24,453 nucleotides of DNA from an uncultured Campylobacter sp. (GCF_938045775.1 NZ_CALIBH010000195.1:1-24453), one strand, 5' to 3'; positions 7,038-15,659 are shown, numbered from the stretch's first letter. Notes: a model not told the origin generated them from the sequence alone. Numbers and translations: made by a program.

Positions 7038-8658
7038 TTTTTATAGATGCTTCGATAAAGCCCAAAATAGCGGGATTTGGGCGCACTAAACGGCTGGTAA
7101 ATTCCGGGTGAAACTGCACGCCCAGAAAAAACGGATGGTTTTTTAGCTCGACCGCTTCGATAAGCCCGTCGCTCTCGCCGCAGACGATAAGACCGTGCTT
7201 TTCAAACTCGGCACGGTATTTCGGATTGGCTTCGTAGCGGTGGCGGTGGCGCTCGCGGATGGTTTTTTGCTCGCCGTAAATTTTACTCAAAAGCGAGCCT
7301 TTTTTGACGTCGCAGTCATAGCCGCCCAGCCGCATAGTGCCGCCCATAGGGGATTTATGCGTGCGGATCTGCTTTTTGCCGCTTGCGTCGATAAAGCTGT
7401 CGATGAGGTAGATCACCGGATCTTCGGTCTGAGGGTCAAATTCCGAGGAGTTGGCATTTTTCAGTTTTAAGACATTGCGCGCAAACTCCACCATCGCAAG
7501 CTGCATCCCCAAGCAGATGCCCAAAAACGGCACCTTATGCATCCGCGCGTAGTTTATGGCTAAAATTTTACCCTCTATCCCGCGCGAGCCGAAACCGCCC
7601 GCGACTAAAATTCCGTTTACGTCTCGGAAAATTTCATCTACATTACTCGCTTCAATTTTTTCACTATCTACCCACTTTAAGCTTATCCGCGTATCAAGCG
7701 TAGCGCCCGCGTGGATGATCCCCTCGGTGAGGGATTTATAGCTTTCTTTCAGATCGATATATTTGCCGACGAAAGCGATCGTGGTTTCGTTCGTAGGCAC
7801 GATGACGCGCTTAACGAGGCTGTCCCAGTTGCTCATATCGACTTCGAGCTTGTTTAAGCTTAGAGTCTCTGCGATCGGCGTTAAAATATCCTGCTTCAAA
7901 AACGCAAGCGGGATCTGATAGATACTCGCGCTATCGGGGCTTTCGATGACGCAGTTTTTATCCACGCCGCAGCTTAGCGCGATCTTATCTTTTAGCGCGC
8001 GATTTAGCGGCATTTCGGAGCGGCAGATTATCATATCGGGGCTGATGCCGATGCGGCGCAGCTCACCTACGCTGTGTTGCGTGGGCTTAGTCTTGAGTTC
8101 GCCCGCTACCTTGATGAAAGGCACGAGCGTGAGGTGGATATTCATCGTATTTACCCTACCCAGCTCCACTCTCATCGCGCGGATCGCTTCTAAAAAGGGC
8201 AGTCCCTCGATGTCACCCACGGTGCCGCCGATCTCGACGATCAGCACGTCGTTGCCCTCGCCCGCCTTTTTTATGCGGCGCACGATCTCGCCTACGATGT
8301 GAGGGATCACCTGGATCGTCTTGCCCAGATAATCGCCCCTGCGCTCTTTTTCGATGACGGAGCTGTAAACTTTGCCCGTGGTGAAGTTGTTGTCTTGGCT
8401 TAAATTTTCATCCAAGAACCGCTCGTAGTGCCCCAAATCCAGATCGGTCTCCGCGCCGTCGTCGGTGACGAAAACCTCTCCGTGCTCCAGCGGGCTCATG
8501 GTGCCTGGATCTACGTTGATATAAGGATCCGCCTTTAATATGCGCACTTTAAGCCCCGCGTGCTTTAAAAGCGTCGCGATCGACGCCGCTGCAATGCCCT
8601 TACCCAGCGAGCTCAGCACTCCGCCGGTGACGAAAATATATTTCGTTTGTTTTGCCAT
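7027..8658 (-). CDS. pyrG: CTP synthase
   Basis: This 543-aa enzyme makes CTP from UTP with ATP and glutamine, the last step of pyrimidine nucleotide synthesis. The N-terminal amidoligase (synthetase) domain has the nucleotide loop GGVLSSLGKG at residues 12-21 and covers about 1-270. The C-terminal class I glutaminase has the nucleophile Cys382 in GICLGMQ and the His517/Glu519 pair in FHPEF, so the triad is complete. The length is normal. The start at 8658 is supported by AGGA 7 nt upstream and a TATAAT box at 8691-8696. First gene of a pyrG-recJ pair. Confidence 0.98.
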   Translation of the reverse strand: MAKQTKYIFVTGGVLSSLGKGIAAASIATLLKHAGLKVRILKADPYINVDPGTMSPLEHGEVFVTDDGAETDLDLGHYERFLDENLSQDNNFTTGKVYSSVIEKERRGDYLGKTIQVIPHIVGEIVRRIKKAGEGNDVLIVEIGGTVGDIEGLPFLEAIRAMRVELGRVNTMNIHLTLVPFIKVAGELKTKPTQHSVGELRRIGISPDMIICRSEMPLNRALKDKIALSCGVDKNCVIESPDSASIYQIPLAFLKQDILTPIAETLSLNKLEVDMSNWDSLVKRVIVPTNETTIAFVGKYIDLKESYKSLTEGIIHAGATLDTRISLKWVDSEKIEASNVDEIFRDVNGILVAGGFGSRGIEGKILAINYARMHKVPFLGICLGMQLAMVEFARNVLKLKNANSSEFDPQTEDPVIYLIDSFIDASGKKQIRTHKSPMGGTMRLGGYDCDVKKGSLLSKIYGEQKTIRERHRHRYEANPKYRAEFEKHGLIVCGESDGLIEAVELKNHPFFLGVQFHPEFTSRLVRPNPAILGFIEASIKNAR

Positions 8659-8690
8659 AAGTTTTCCTAAATTTTGATATTAATGTCGCG

Positions 8691-8696
8691 ATTATA
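8691..8696 (-). promoter_or_regulatory. -10 box of the pyrG-recJ promoter
   Basis: TATAAT on the minus strand, 33 nt before the pyrG ATG, in the 137-bp gap to the divergent DUF945-like gene. No clear -35 box. Confidence 0.55.
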
Positions 8697-8795
8697 ACTT
8701 CTTTTAGGTTAAAGCACACTAAGCTAGAATTTGAAAATTTTAGAAATTTACGGCAAAATACGACCCAAATAAATTTTAAATTTAAAGGAGAGATG

Positions 8796-10244
8796 ATGAA
8801 AAAGATCATCGCGGCTTTAGTGCTCATCGTAGCGCTTATAGTGGGCGTTTTTGTAGCGACGAAGGACGCTAAAACGGGAGTAGCTAAAAGTGTAAACGAT
8901 AGCATAACCAAAACGGTTGACGGTGCGGTCGGCAAGAGTGCCAGCGCGGCGATTGAGCAGCAGATTGCGGAATTTATCGCTAGAAACGAAATTTTCGAGA
9001 CTAAAAGCGCTAAATTTTATCCTGGAGATAGCAACTCAAGCGGCTTTATCGAAGGCGTAGTAAAAAAAGAGAAACTACAAAAAAGCCTTGCTGAAGGCTT
9101 TAGCAAGCTAAAGGAAAAAGCAGGCGCGCAAGATAGCAACGATACGGATGAGCCGGATCCTGCTAAAATTTTCCCGGAAGATTTTGCTTTTCGCTATGAC
9201 TACACTATTAGGCATAGCGTAAAAAACGCTGCGGATGGATTTGAGAGCGACGGAATTTTAACGATTAAGACGCCATATTACGCGGAGCCTTGCAAGAAGC
9301 TGTTTAAGACTGACGCGCCGCTTAGCACGCATCTAAACTACGGACCTACAGAGGTTAAATTTAGCGCAAAGCTAGCCGATATAAATGTGCTCGAAGATGG
9401 CGGAATAGGACGTCTTGCAGGCCTTAGCCTAAACGGCACGAGCGATATGAGCGGCAAAACGATAAAAGCCTTGGGCTTTAAAATCGGTGAAATTTTTATA
9501 GACGACGGCAAGGATTCGGGTCTTGATATAAAGGATCTTATCTATGAGGCAAACTTTAAAAACGGCATCCAAGATCTAGACGATAATATAACTAAGCTCT
9601 TTTTGAATGACATGGATTTTGCAGGCAGCACAAAAGAGCTCGTCGTAACTGTAGATAAGCAGCGCTTCGTCGTAGTTACGGATATGAGCACGGAAGGTAG
9701 CTACCGCGTAAAAGATGGAATTTTAAATTTCAACGAAAGTGATAAAGCCCAAAGCCTAAAAATCGCCGATGTGCTAGTGCGAAACATCCATTTAGGTGTC
9801 GATACCAGCTTTAGCGCCGCACTTTTCGAAAAATATCTGTCTGTTATCTCAAATCCGCAAGAAGGCGAAAAATTAGCGGAAAATAAAGAGCTTTTTATGA
9901 AGCTACTAAAAGATGATATGAAAATCAACGTGAATGATTTTTCGTTTGAAAATAGCCTCGGTAAGAAATTTGCTTTTAACGCAAGCGCGCTAGTAGGCGG
10001 CTACATCGACGAGACGCAGCTTTTTAAGCGTATGAGCTTGGACGGCAAAGCTACGATAAATACGACCATCACGGACTTCCTATCGCCTTATGATAGCCTG
10101 CGCGATTTTGCGCCGATGGCGGAAGTTTACGGCTCGCAGTTTCTTAAGCCTGATGGAGATGGGGTTAAGATGGAGTTTAGCTTCGATAAGGCAAGCAACT
10201 CTATGATCTTAAACGGAAAGCCTATCCCGCTACCGCACAACTAA
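8796..10244 (+). CDS. DUF945 (YdgA-like) family membrane-anchored protein
   Basis: This 482-aa protein has one hydrophobic N-terminal segment (about residues 4-22, after MKK), which anchors it or directs export, so the rest is probably periplasmic. After a Ser/Ala-rich linker the body is beta-rich with short repeats such as the DGILTIKT- and DGILNFNE-like stretches. Overall layout and length fit the DUF945/YdgA family of unknown function. This assignment is by general resemblance, so moderate. Two ATGs stand in tandem at 8793 and 8796. AAGGAG at 8785-8790 is 5 nt from the second and only 2 nt from the first, so I chose 8796. It stands alone, between the pyrG promoter region and a strong terminator. 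Confidence 0.75.
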   Translation: MKKIIAALVLIVALIVGVFVATKDAKTGVAKSVNDSITKTVDGAVGKSASAAIEQQIAEFIARNEIFETKSAKFYPGDSNSSGFIEGVVKKEKLQKSLAEGFSKLKEKAGAQDSNDTDEPDPAKIFPEDFAFRYDYTIRHSVKNAADGFESDGILTIKTPYYAEPCKKLFKTDAPLSTHLNYGPTEVKFSAKLADINVLEDGGIGRLAGLSLNGTSDMSGKTIKALGFKIGEIFIDDGKDSGLDIKDLIYEANFKNGIQDLDDNITKLFLNDMDFAGSTKELVVTVDKQRFVVVTDMSTEGSYRVKDGILNFNESDKAQSLKIADVLVRNIHLGVDTSFSAALFEKYLSVISNPQEGEKLAENKELFMKLLKDDMKINVNDFSFENSLGKKFAFNASALVGGYIDETQLFKRMSLDGKATINTTITDFLSPYDSLRDFAPMAEVYGSQFLKPDGDGVKMEFSFDKASNSMILNGKPIPLPHN

Positions 10245-10251
10245 ATTCTTA

Positions 10252-10297
10252 AGCTTTGCGGGCGGATTTTAAGCCTGCCCGCAAAGCTCTTTTTGTT
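10252..10297 (+). terminator. Strong rho-independent terminator after the DUF945-like gene
   Basis: AGCTTTGCGGGC (10252-10263) pairs perfectly with GCCCGCAAAGCT (10277-10288), a 12-bp G+C-rich stem with a 13-nt loop, followed by CTTTTTGTTT. Confidence 0.9.
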
Positions 10298-10482
10298 TCT
10301 TGCTTTTTCGGCACAGAATTTCGTGAGACTCCACTCAAATTTTTCCTTGTAAAATTCCGTGGCGGCGCCATAAAATTTCGCTCGAATTTTACCGCATCGT
10401 TTCTGCATGCCTTGCTAAATTTTAAAACTTACAAGCCAAAATCTCATACTTACAATGACAGATAGGCTTAAGCAATTTTGGC
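10298..10482. other. Intergenic stretch with nothing recognised
   Basis: Between the terminator and the nrdA promoter I see only A+T-rich, AAATTTT-containing sequence. A 69-codon open frame starting at 10256 runs through the terminator stem and is not credible. Confidence 0.5.
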
Positions 10483-10488
10483 TATAAT
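10483..10488 (+). promoter_or_regulatory. -10 box of the nrdA promoter
   Basis: TATAAT in TTTTGGCTATAATGCGCG, giving an expected transcription start near 10495 and a leader of about 135 nt before the nrdA ATG at 10629. Confidence 0.65.
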
Positions 10489-10535
10489 GCGCGCTTTTGC
10501 AGCGCAGCTAGCGTAAATTTAAAAGACGACGGATT

Positions 10536-10613
10536 ATGAGCGGCATTTATTACGCCGCCTCTTTTGACGACGTATTTTATATTGGGAAACTAACGCTAAA
10601 TTTGCATTTTTAA
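10536..10613 (+). CDS. Possible 25-codon leader ORF upstream of nrdA
   Basis: An ATG at 10536 opens a 25-codon frame (beginning MSGIYYAASFDDVFYIG) that ends in TAA at 10611-10613, 15 nt before nrdA and next to its AAGGAA ribosome binding site. Its own ribosome binding site is poor (only CGGA nearby). The frame runs through the leader hairpin at 10538-10561. It may be a chance frame; it is recorded because of its position inside a long regulated-looking leader. Confidence 0.2.
   Translation: MSGIYYAASFDDVFYIGKLTLNLHF
10538..10565 (+). promoter_or_regulatory. Hairpin with T-run in the nrdA leader (possible attenuator)
   Basis: GAGCGGC (10538-10544) pairs with GCCGCCTC (10554-10561) with one bulged C, around a 9-nt A/T-rich loop, and is followed by TTTT. 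It is flanked by a direct repeat GACGAC (about 10525 and 10566). It has the form of a terminator inside the transcribed leader, so it could act as an attenuator. No known riboswitch was recognised. Confidence 0.35.
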
Positions 10614-10628
10614 ATTTCAAGGAACGAT

Positions 10629-13001
10629 ATGAAAGTAATCAAACGCAACGGCAGAACCGAGGAACTTGACGTAAGCAAGATCAAAAAATACACGAGCGAG
10701 GCGGTAGAGGGGCTGGAAAACGTAAGCCTTAGCGAGCTTGAGGTGGACGCAAAGATCCAGTTTCGCGATATGATCACCACGGAGGAGATCCAACAAACCC
10801 TCATCAAAACCGCAGTCGAAAAGATCGATGTGGACCGCCCGAACTGGACTTTCGTCGCCGCGCGGTTATTTTTATACGATCTGTATCACAAAGTAACGGG
10901 CTTTAGCGGCTACAACAGCCTAAAAGATTACTTTGCTCGCGGCGAGGCGGCGGGTCGCATAATGCTCGGCTTAAAGGAAAAATACGATCTAGAGGATCTA
11001 AATTCTTATTTGCAGCCGCAGCGCGATTTGCAGTTTAACTACCTAGGCATTAAAACGCTTTACGATCGCTACCTCATCAAGGATAAAAGCGGCGCGCCGA
11101 TCGAGCTTCCGCAGCAGATGTTTATGGCGATCGCGATGTTCCTTGCGCAAAACGAGCTTGACTGCCAGAGCTGGGCGAAGAAATTTTACGATCTCATATC
11201 TAAATTTGAAGTCATGCTCGCCACTCCGACGCTCTCAAACGCCCGCACGACGCGCCATCAGCTAAGCAGCTGCTACGTAGGAAGCACGCCCGATAATATC
11301 GAAGGAATTTTCGATAGTTACAAGGAGATGGCGCTACTGAGCAAATTCGGCGGCGGTATCGGCTGGGACTGGTGCAAGGTGCGCGCGATGGGCGGCAGCA
11401 TCGACGGGCATAAAAACGCCGCGGGCGGTATCATCCCATTTTTAAAGATCACCAACGACATCGCAGTCGCCGTCGATCAGCTGGGCACACGCAAGGGCGC
11501 TATCGCCGTGTATATCGAGCCGTGGCATATGGATGTGAGCGACTTCCTTGATCTGCGCAAAAACTCGGGCGAGGAGAGGCGCCGCGCGCATGAAATTTTC
11601 CCCGCGCTGTGGATAAACGATCTGTTTATGAAAAGACTTCAAAGCGGCGGCAAGTGGACGCTCTTCGATCCTACCGAGGTAAGCGATCTAAGCGATCTAT
11701 ATGGCGCGGAATTTGAAGCGCGCTACGAGCAGTACGAGGCCGATGATAAAATTTCAAAATCCACCATCCTGGCAAAGGAGCTTTGGAAGAAAATTTTAAC
11801 GAGCTATTTTGAGACCGGAATGCCCTTTTTATGCTTCAAAGATAATGCCAACCGCATCAATCCAAACGCTCATCAAGGCTTAATCAGAAGCTCAAATTTA
11901 TGCACGGAGATCTTTCAAAACACGGCGCCGAACCACTACAAAATCAAAGTCGTATTTGCCGACGGCAGCGAGAGGCTGTTTGAGGAAAACGAAGAAGTAA
12001 GAACCGACTCGGGCATCGTAAAAAAGGCGAAAAAAATCACGGCACTGGACACGCTGGGCGGCAAAGAAATTTTTATCGTAGAAAAGGGCTGCAGCGAAGG
12101 CGCGACGGCGGTTTGTAACCTCGCAAGCGTAAATTTAAGCAAAATCAACAGCCGCGAAGAGATAGCTCGCGTGATGCCGATCGCCGTGCGGATGCTTGAT
12201 AATGTCATCGATCTAAATTTTTACCCGCACGCCAAGGTCAAACACACCAATCTAAAAACCCGCGCGATAGGGCTCGGCGTAATGGGCGAGGCGCAGATGC
12301 TTGCCGAGCGCGGCGTGAAGTGGGGCAGCTATGAGCACTTCGAGCTGATCGATAGGATAATGGAAAACGTGAGCTTTAACGCGATCAAGGCAAGTTCAAA
12401 TTTAGCCGTAGAGAAGGGTAGGTACCCTGATTTTGCGGGCTCGAAGTGGAGTGAAGGAATTTTCCCGATCGATTTAGCGAACGAAAACGCCAAAGCGCTA
12501 GTTAAGCGCGGCGGGCTCTTTGAGCAGAGCAGCTGCGACTGGGACGGGCTGCGCGAAAAAGTAAAGCGCGATGGCATGCGAAACGGCTATCTGATGGCGA
12601 TCGCGCCGACATCGAGTATCAGCATACTCGTAGGCACCACGCAGACGATCGAGCCGGTGTATAAGCGCAAGTGGTTCGAGCACAACCTAAGCGGTATGAT
12701 CCCGGTCGTCGTGCCGAATTTAAGCCCGAAAACGTGGCAGGCGTACGTGCCTGCATACGAACTCGATCAGCGCTTGCTCGTAAAGACGGGCGCCATACGC
12801 CAAAAATGGATCGACCAAGGCCAGAGTCTAAACATTTTCATGAGCCTGGATAAGGCAAGCGGCGGCTATCTGAGCGAAATTTACACGCTTGCATGGCAGC
12901 TGGGGCTAAAATCGACCTACTATCTGCGCTCCGAAAGCCCGGATAGCGAGAAGCTAAACAACGTCGCAGATCGCTCGATCGAGTGCGAGGGATGTCAGTA
13001 A
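10629..13001 (+). CDS. nrdA: Ribonucleoside-diphosphate reductase, alpha subunit (class I)
   Basis: This 790-aa catalytic subunit reduces ribonucleoside diphosphates to deoxy forms for DNA synthesis, using a radical supplied by a separate NrdB subunit. The N-terminal ATP-cone (about residues 1-95, starting MKVIKRNGRTEELD) gives allosteric control. The active-site cysteines are all present: Cys215 (SSCYVG), the radical-bearing Cys425 in SNLCTEI with Asn423 and Glu427, Cys496 (AVCNLAS), and the C-terminal relay pair Cys786/Cys789 (ECEGCQ). The start has AAGGAA upstream. nrdB is not next to it here; the two are also apart in other campylobacters, as I recall. Transcribed alone from the promoter near 10483. 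Confidence 0.97.
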   Translation: MKVIKRNGRTEELDVSKIKKYTSEAVEGLENVSLSELEVDAKIQFRDMITTEEIQQTLIKTAVEKIDVDRPNWTFVAARLFLYDLYHKVTGFSGYNSLKDYFARGEAAGRIMLGLKEKYDLEDLNSYLQPQRDLQFNYLGIKTLYDRYLIKDKSGAPIELPQQMFMAIAMFLAQNELDCQSWAKKFYDLISKFEVMLATPTLSNARTTRHQLSSCYVGSTPDNIEGIFDSYKEMALLSKFGGGIGWDWCKVRAMGGSIDGHKNAAGGIIPFLKITNDIAVAVDQLGTRKGAIAVYIEPWHMDVSDFLDLRKNSGEERRRAHEIFPALWINDLFMKRLQSGGKWTLFDPTEVSDLSDLYGAEFEARYEQYEADDKISKSTILAKELWKKILTSYFETGMPFLCFKDNANRINPNAHQGLIRSSNLCTEIFQNTAPNHYKIKVVFADGSERLFEENEEVRTDSGIVKKAKKITALDTLGGKEIFIVEKGCSEGATAVCNLASVNLSKINSREEIARVMPIAVRMLDNVIDLNFYPHAKVKHTNLKTRAIGLGVMGEAQMLAERGVKWGSYEHFELIDRIMENVSFNAIKASSNLAVEKGRYPDFAGSKWSEGIFPIDLANENAKALVKRGGLFEQSSCDWDGLREKVKRDGMRNGYLMAIAPTSSISILVGTTQTIEPVYKRKWFEHNLSGMIPVVVPNLSPKTWQAYVPAYELDQRLLVKTGAIRQKWIDQGQSLNIFMSLDKASGGYLSEIYTLAWQLGLKSTYYLRSESPDSEKLNNVADRSIECEGCQ

Positions 13002-13018
13002 AATTTAATTGGTTATCT

Positions 13019-13044
13019 ATGATTATTCTTATATCATGGTTTTT
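13019..13044 (+). terminator. Possible weak terminator after nrdA
   Basis: ATGAT (13019-13023) pairs with ATCAT (13033-13037), and TTTTT follows at 13040-13044. The stem is short and A+T-rich, so termination efficiency is doubtful. Confidence 0.25.
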
Positions 13045-13078
13045 AGTAGTCGCACAAAAAAAGCAAAGGGTATAAATT

Positions 13079-13918
13079 TTGTCTAGCTTAACAGATATTG
13101 AAAAAAGATATTTAGAAACGCTTTTTGAAATGAATACCGGCTATGTTTTAGATTTTACTGATCGGACTTTTTACGATTTTATACAAAATATTACCGGAGT
13201 CGATATACATGCTATAAAATATAAAATTTATGGAAATTCTAAAGCCAAAAAATTAAGAGCCTTTTGGCAAACTGAAAGCGACGTAGTAAATGGAAGAGTA
13301 TTAAAAAATTTATTGGAACGCTATAAATTTAATGTTGATAGCGGAAGGGTTAAATTTAACGAAAAAATTTACAGTGAATGCATAAAAATTACCAATAGGC
13401 TTCTTGGTGTTAAAAATACTATAAACTCAAAGGACGAATTATTAAATATAAAATTTGACGATATCAATATTAAAGATTTATCTTTAGACCTTGGTTTGGA
13501 AAAGGTCTTGGAGCATAGAATGCTGGAGATAGATAAATGTTTGGGCATTGGTGCATACATGTCCGCAATTATACTATGTGGAAGTGTCTTAGAATGTCTT
13601 TTGCTGAGCTATATGCTAAAAAATCCGAAACAATTTAATATATATAACCAATCGCCGAAAGACAAAACTGGCAAAGTGAAACCTTTTCAAGATTGGAAAC
13701 TATCAGAAATGATAGATGTATCTGGCGGTATCGAATTACTATCTCAAGATACTAAAAAATTTTCACATGAACTAAGAAATTTTAGAAACTATATACACCC
13801 CATGGAGCAGTTAGCTAATAATTTTAAACCTGACGATCAAACGGCCAAAGTCGCTTTCCAGGTTTTAAAAATGGCTATCTTAGATTTGCAACATCAAAGA
13901 AATACAAAATTAAGCTAG
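13079..13918 (+). CDS. HEPN-like protein with AbiJ-type N-terminal domain, probable abortive-infection/defence gene
   Basis: This is a 279-aa soluble protein. The N-terminal ~95 residues (SLTDIEKRYLETLF, GYVLDFTDRTFYDF, KKLRAFWQTESD) resemble a domain that recurs at the front of abortive-infection-type and other anti-phage proteins (the AbiJ N-terminal domain group, from memory). The C-terminal half is all-helical (about residues 140-275) and carries LRNFRNYIHP with Arg233, Arg236, Asn237 and His240, a good match to the R-x(4-6)-H RNase motif of HEPN domains. This suggests a ribonuclease that acts in phage defence; function is inferred. The start is TTG at 13079 with AAAGGG 8 nt upstream; a stop (13073-13075) closes the frame before it, and the first ATG (13130) would cut the conserved beginning. 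The gene is much more A+T-rich than its neighbours, and its stop overlaps the convergent cobW-like stop by 9 bp. Confidence 0.7.
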   Translation: MSSLTDIEKRYLETLFEMNTGYVLDFTDRTFYDFIQNITGVDIHAIKYKIYGNSKAKKLRAFWQTESDVVNGRVLKNLLERYKFNVDSGRVKFNEKIYSECIKITNRLLGVKNTINSKDELLNIKFDDINIKDLSLDLGLEKVLEHRMLEIDKCLGIGAYMSAIILCGSVLECLLLSYMLKNPKQFNIYNQSPKDKTGKVKPFQDWKLSEMIDVSGGIELLSQDTKKFSHELRNFRNYIHPMEQLANNFKPDDQTAKVAFQVLKMAILDLQHQRNTKLS

Positions 13919-15655
13919 AACTAAAGCGCTTTCATCTATACCTCGCCCGATAAAGACCAAAAAATTATCGCAGCGTTTGCAGTCGCTAAAAGGCGTTATC
14001 TCAAATTTGCCGTTTACGAACTGCACGACGTATTGCGCCTCGTCGCCTTTGAAGCTTGCAAGCCCTTTTATACGGTAAAAATTTTCCGGTATATCGCTCA
14101 TAAATTTGATGAAATTTTGCCTATCGATGCCATCAGGCAGGTCTTTTTTAAACGAGACTATCCCCTCGTCTTCGTGCGTAGCATGCATTTTGCCCTCAAG
14201 CAGGACGGACGCCATATAGGAGGTGTCGCTCTGGCGGTAGAGCAGATAGTTTGGATTTAGCTCGGCGCCCACCGTCTCGAATATCTCGGCGCAGCGGTTG
14301 TTTTGGATCAAAGCTTGTCGTATCCGCTCCTTCTGCTCGGGCGAGATCAGATCGATTTTATTGAGCACTATGACGTCTGCGGCCTTGATCTGCTCAAGCA
14401 TTATTTTTGATCTACCCCGCTCTTTTAAAAAATTCGCCCCATCCACGACGGTGACGATGGCGCATAGATTGACCGCGTCTTTGATCTCGTTTAGCTCGCT
14501 TAAGATATTGAAAGGATTGGCAACGCCGGTGGTTTCAAGCACGATGCTGTCGGGCTTTTTGGGTTTGAGCTGCGAAATCGCGAGCTTGATCTGCCCCGCC
14601 ATGGAGCAACAAACGCACCCCTCGTCAATCTCTACGAGCGCGTATTTGGCGTCCAGTAGCGCGCCGTCGAGGCCGATTTTGCCGATCTCGTTTTGAATGA
14701 TGCCGGTAAATCTATTTTGCGCCGTTTCGTGCTCGATGAAATTTTGAATAAATTTAGTCTTGCCCGAGCCCAGATAGCCGGTAATGATGAAAAAATTCGG
14801 CCGCTCGCCGCCTTGCATAAAAATTTGCTTTTTATCCTCCCTGGCTAAGCGCAGCAAAAATTTAGACAAAGGTGCCGAGCCTGGCAGCTTTTTAAAGGAT
14901 TTATCATTAAATTTAAAGCATCCGTCACTCGCGCCCTTTGCGCCGTAGATTAAATTTACAAAAATTTCGCCGCAGAGCGGATCTGCTTTGCTTTTTAAAT
15001 TTCGATCTTTGTCGTAGATCACGGCGTGCGCCGCTTTTTTGTAAATTTCAAAGTTCTCGTAACGCGGCTCGTAAATTTTGCAAAGCGCGATATGCAAAAA
15101 GTTCATAAACGCAAGCGACACCCTAAAGCAGGGGAAATTTTTATCGAGCCCCTCTTTTGCGATGATCTGCTTGCCCTCTATGCGCACGCCGTCCTTTGCG
15201 TACGATCTATCTCTGAGCTTTGTTTTAAAAGATAGCGCCAAGCCCCGCTCTTGCGGCCTTAAGTAGATCGTAGCGACGCAGAAGTTATTTAAAAGCTCCT
15301 CGTGCGCGGAGAAATTTCGCACTTTCGTCAAAAACTCTGGCTCTTCAGCTAAAACGGCTTCAAAAAGCGAGACGCTACCGAGCAGCTCATCGTTTGCGGA
15401 GGGGAAATAATAAAGCTCAAATACGCCCGTATCCTCTTTTACCTCCCGCAAAACGATGCCGTAAATTCCACCGTAAAAGCCGAATTTTATGCTCCAGCAT
15501 TCGTTAAAATAGTTCCCCTTATACATCCCCTGATACCTGCTTGAGGATTTTACGTCGCTATCGTAAAGAGACTTCATCAATATACATCTCATAAGCGACC
15601 TGTAATCCTCAAACGAGTATTTAAATTTCAAAGGGAAAATATCTTGAAATTCCAT
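13910..15655 (-). CDS. COG0523/CobW-family GTPase (metal chaperone) with a long N-terminal extension
   Basis: This 581-aa protein is complete. The G3E GTPase domain begins near residue 285: Walker A GYLGSGKT (293-300), the metal-binding CVCC motif (Cys347, Cys349, Cys350), guanine-specificity NKID (432-435), then a CobW_C-like end with CKRC. Family members deliver zinc, cobalt or other metals to client proteins. The N-terminal ~290 residues are not part of normal COG0523 proteins (about 320-400 aa) and match nothing I recognise; they look globular, not membrane-spanning. A TTG at 15667 is an alternative start. I prefer ATG 15655, which has TTGGAT 7 nt upstream and starts 4 nt after the MBL-fold stop. 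It follows that gene in an operon, suggesting it may metallate it (inference). Confidence 0.85.
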   Translation of the reverse strand: MEFQDIFPLKFKYSFEDYRSLMRCILMKSLYDSDVKSSSRYQGMYKGNYFNECWSIKFGFYGGIYGIVLREVKEDTGVFELYYFPSANDELLGSVSLFEAVLAEEPEFLTKVRNFSAHEELLNNFCVATIYLRPQERGLALSFKTKLRDRSYAKDGVRIEGKQIIAKEGLDKNFPCFRVSLAFMNFLHIALCKIYEPRYENFEIYKKAAHAVIYDKDRNLKSKADPLCGEIFVNLIYGAKGASDGCFKFNDKSFKKLPGSAPLSKFLLRLAREDKKQIFMQGGERPNFFIITGYLGSGKTKFIQNFIEHETAQNRFTGIIQNEIGKIGLDGALLDAKYALVEIDEGCVCCSMAGQIKLAISQLKPKKPDSIVLETTGVANPFNILSELNEIKDAVNLCAIVTVVDGANFLKERGRSKIMLEQIKAADVIVLNKIDLISPEQKERIRQALIQNNRCAEIFETVGAELNPNYLLYRQSDTSYMASVLLEGKMHATHEDEGIVSFKKDLPDGIDRQNFIKFMSDIPENFYRIKGLASFKGDEAQYVVQFVNGKFEITPFSDCKRCDNFLVFIGRGIDESALVLA

Positions 15656-15659
15656 GCTT

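Noticed and set aside
7946..8302. 118-codon plus-strand frame opposite pyrG
   Set aside because: Lies entirely over the conserved synthetase domain of pyrG; a shadow frame.
10256..10465. 69-codon open frame after the DUF945-like gene
   Set aside because: It starts inside and runs through the strong terminator stem and has no ribosome binding site or family.
14298..14696. 132-codon plus-strand frame opposite the GTPase gene
   Set aside because: Antisense to well-conserved GTPase motifs; the product is composition-driven and has no ribosome binding site.
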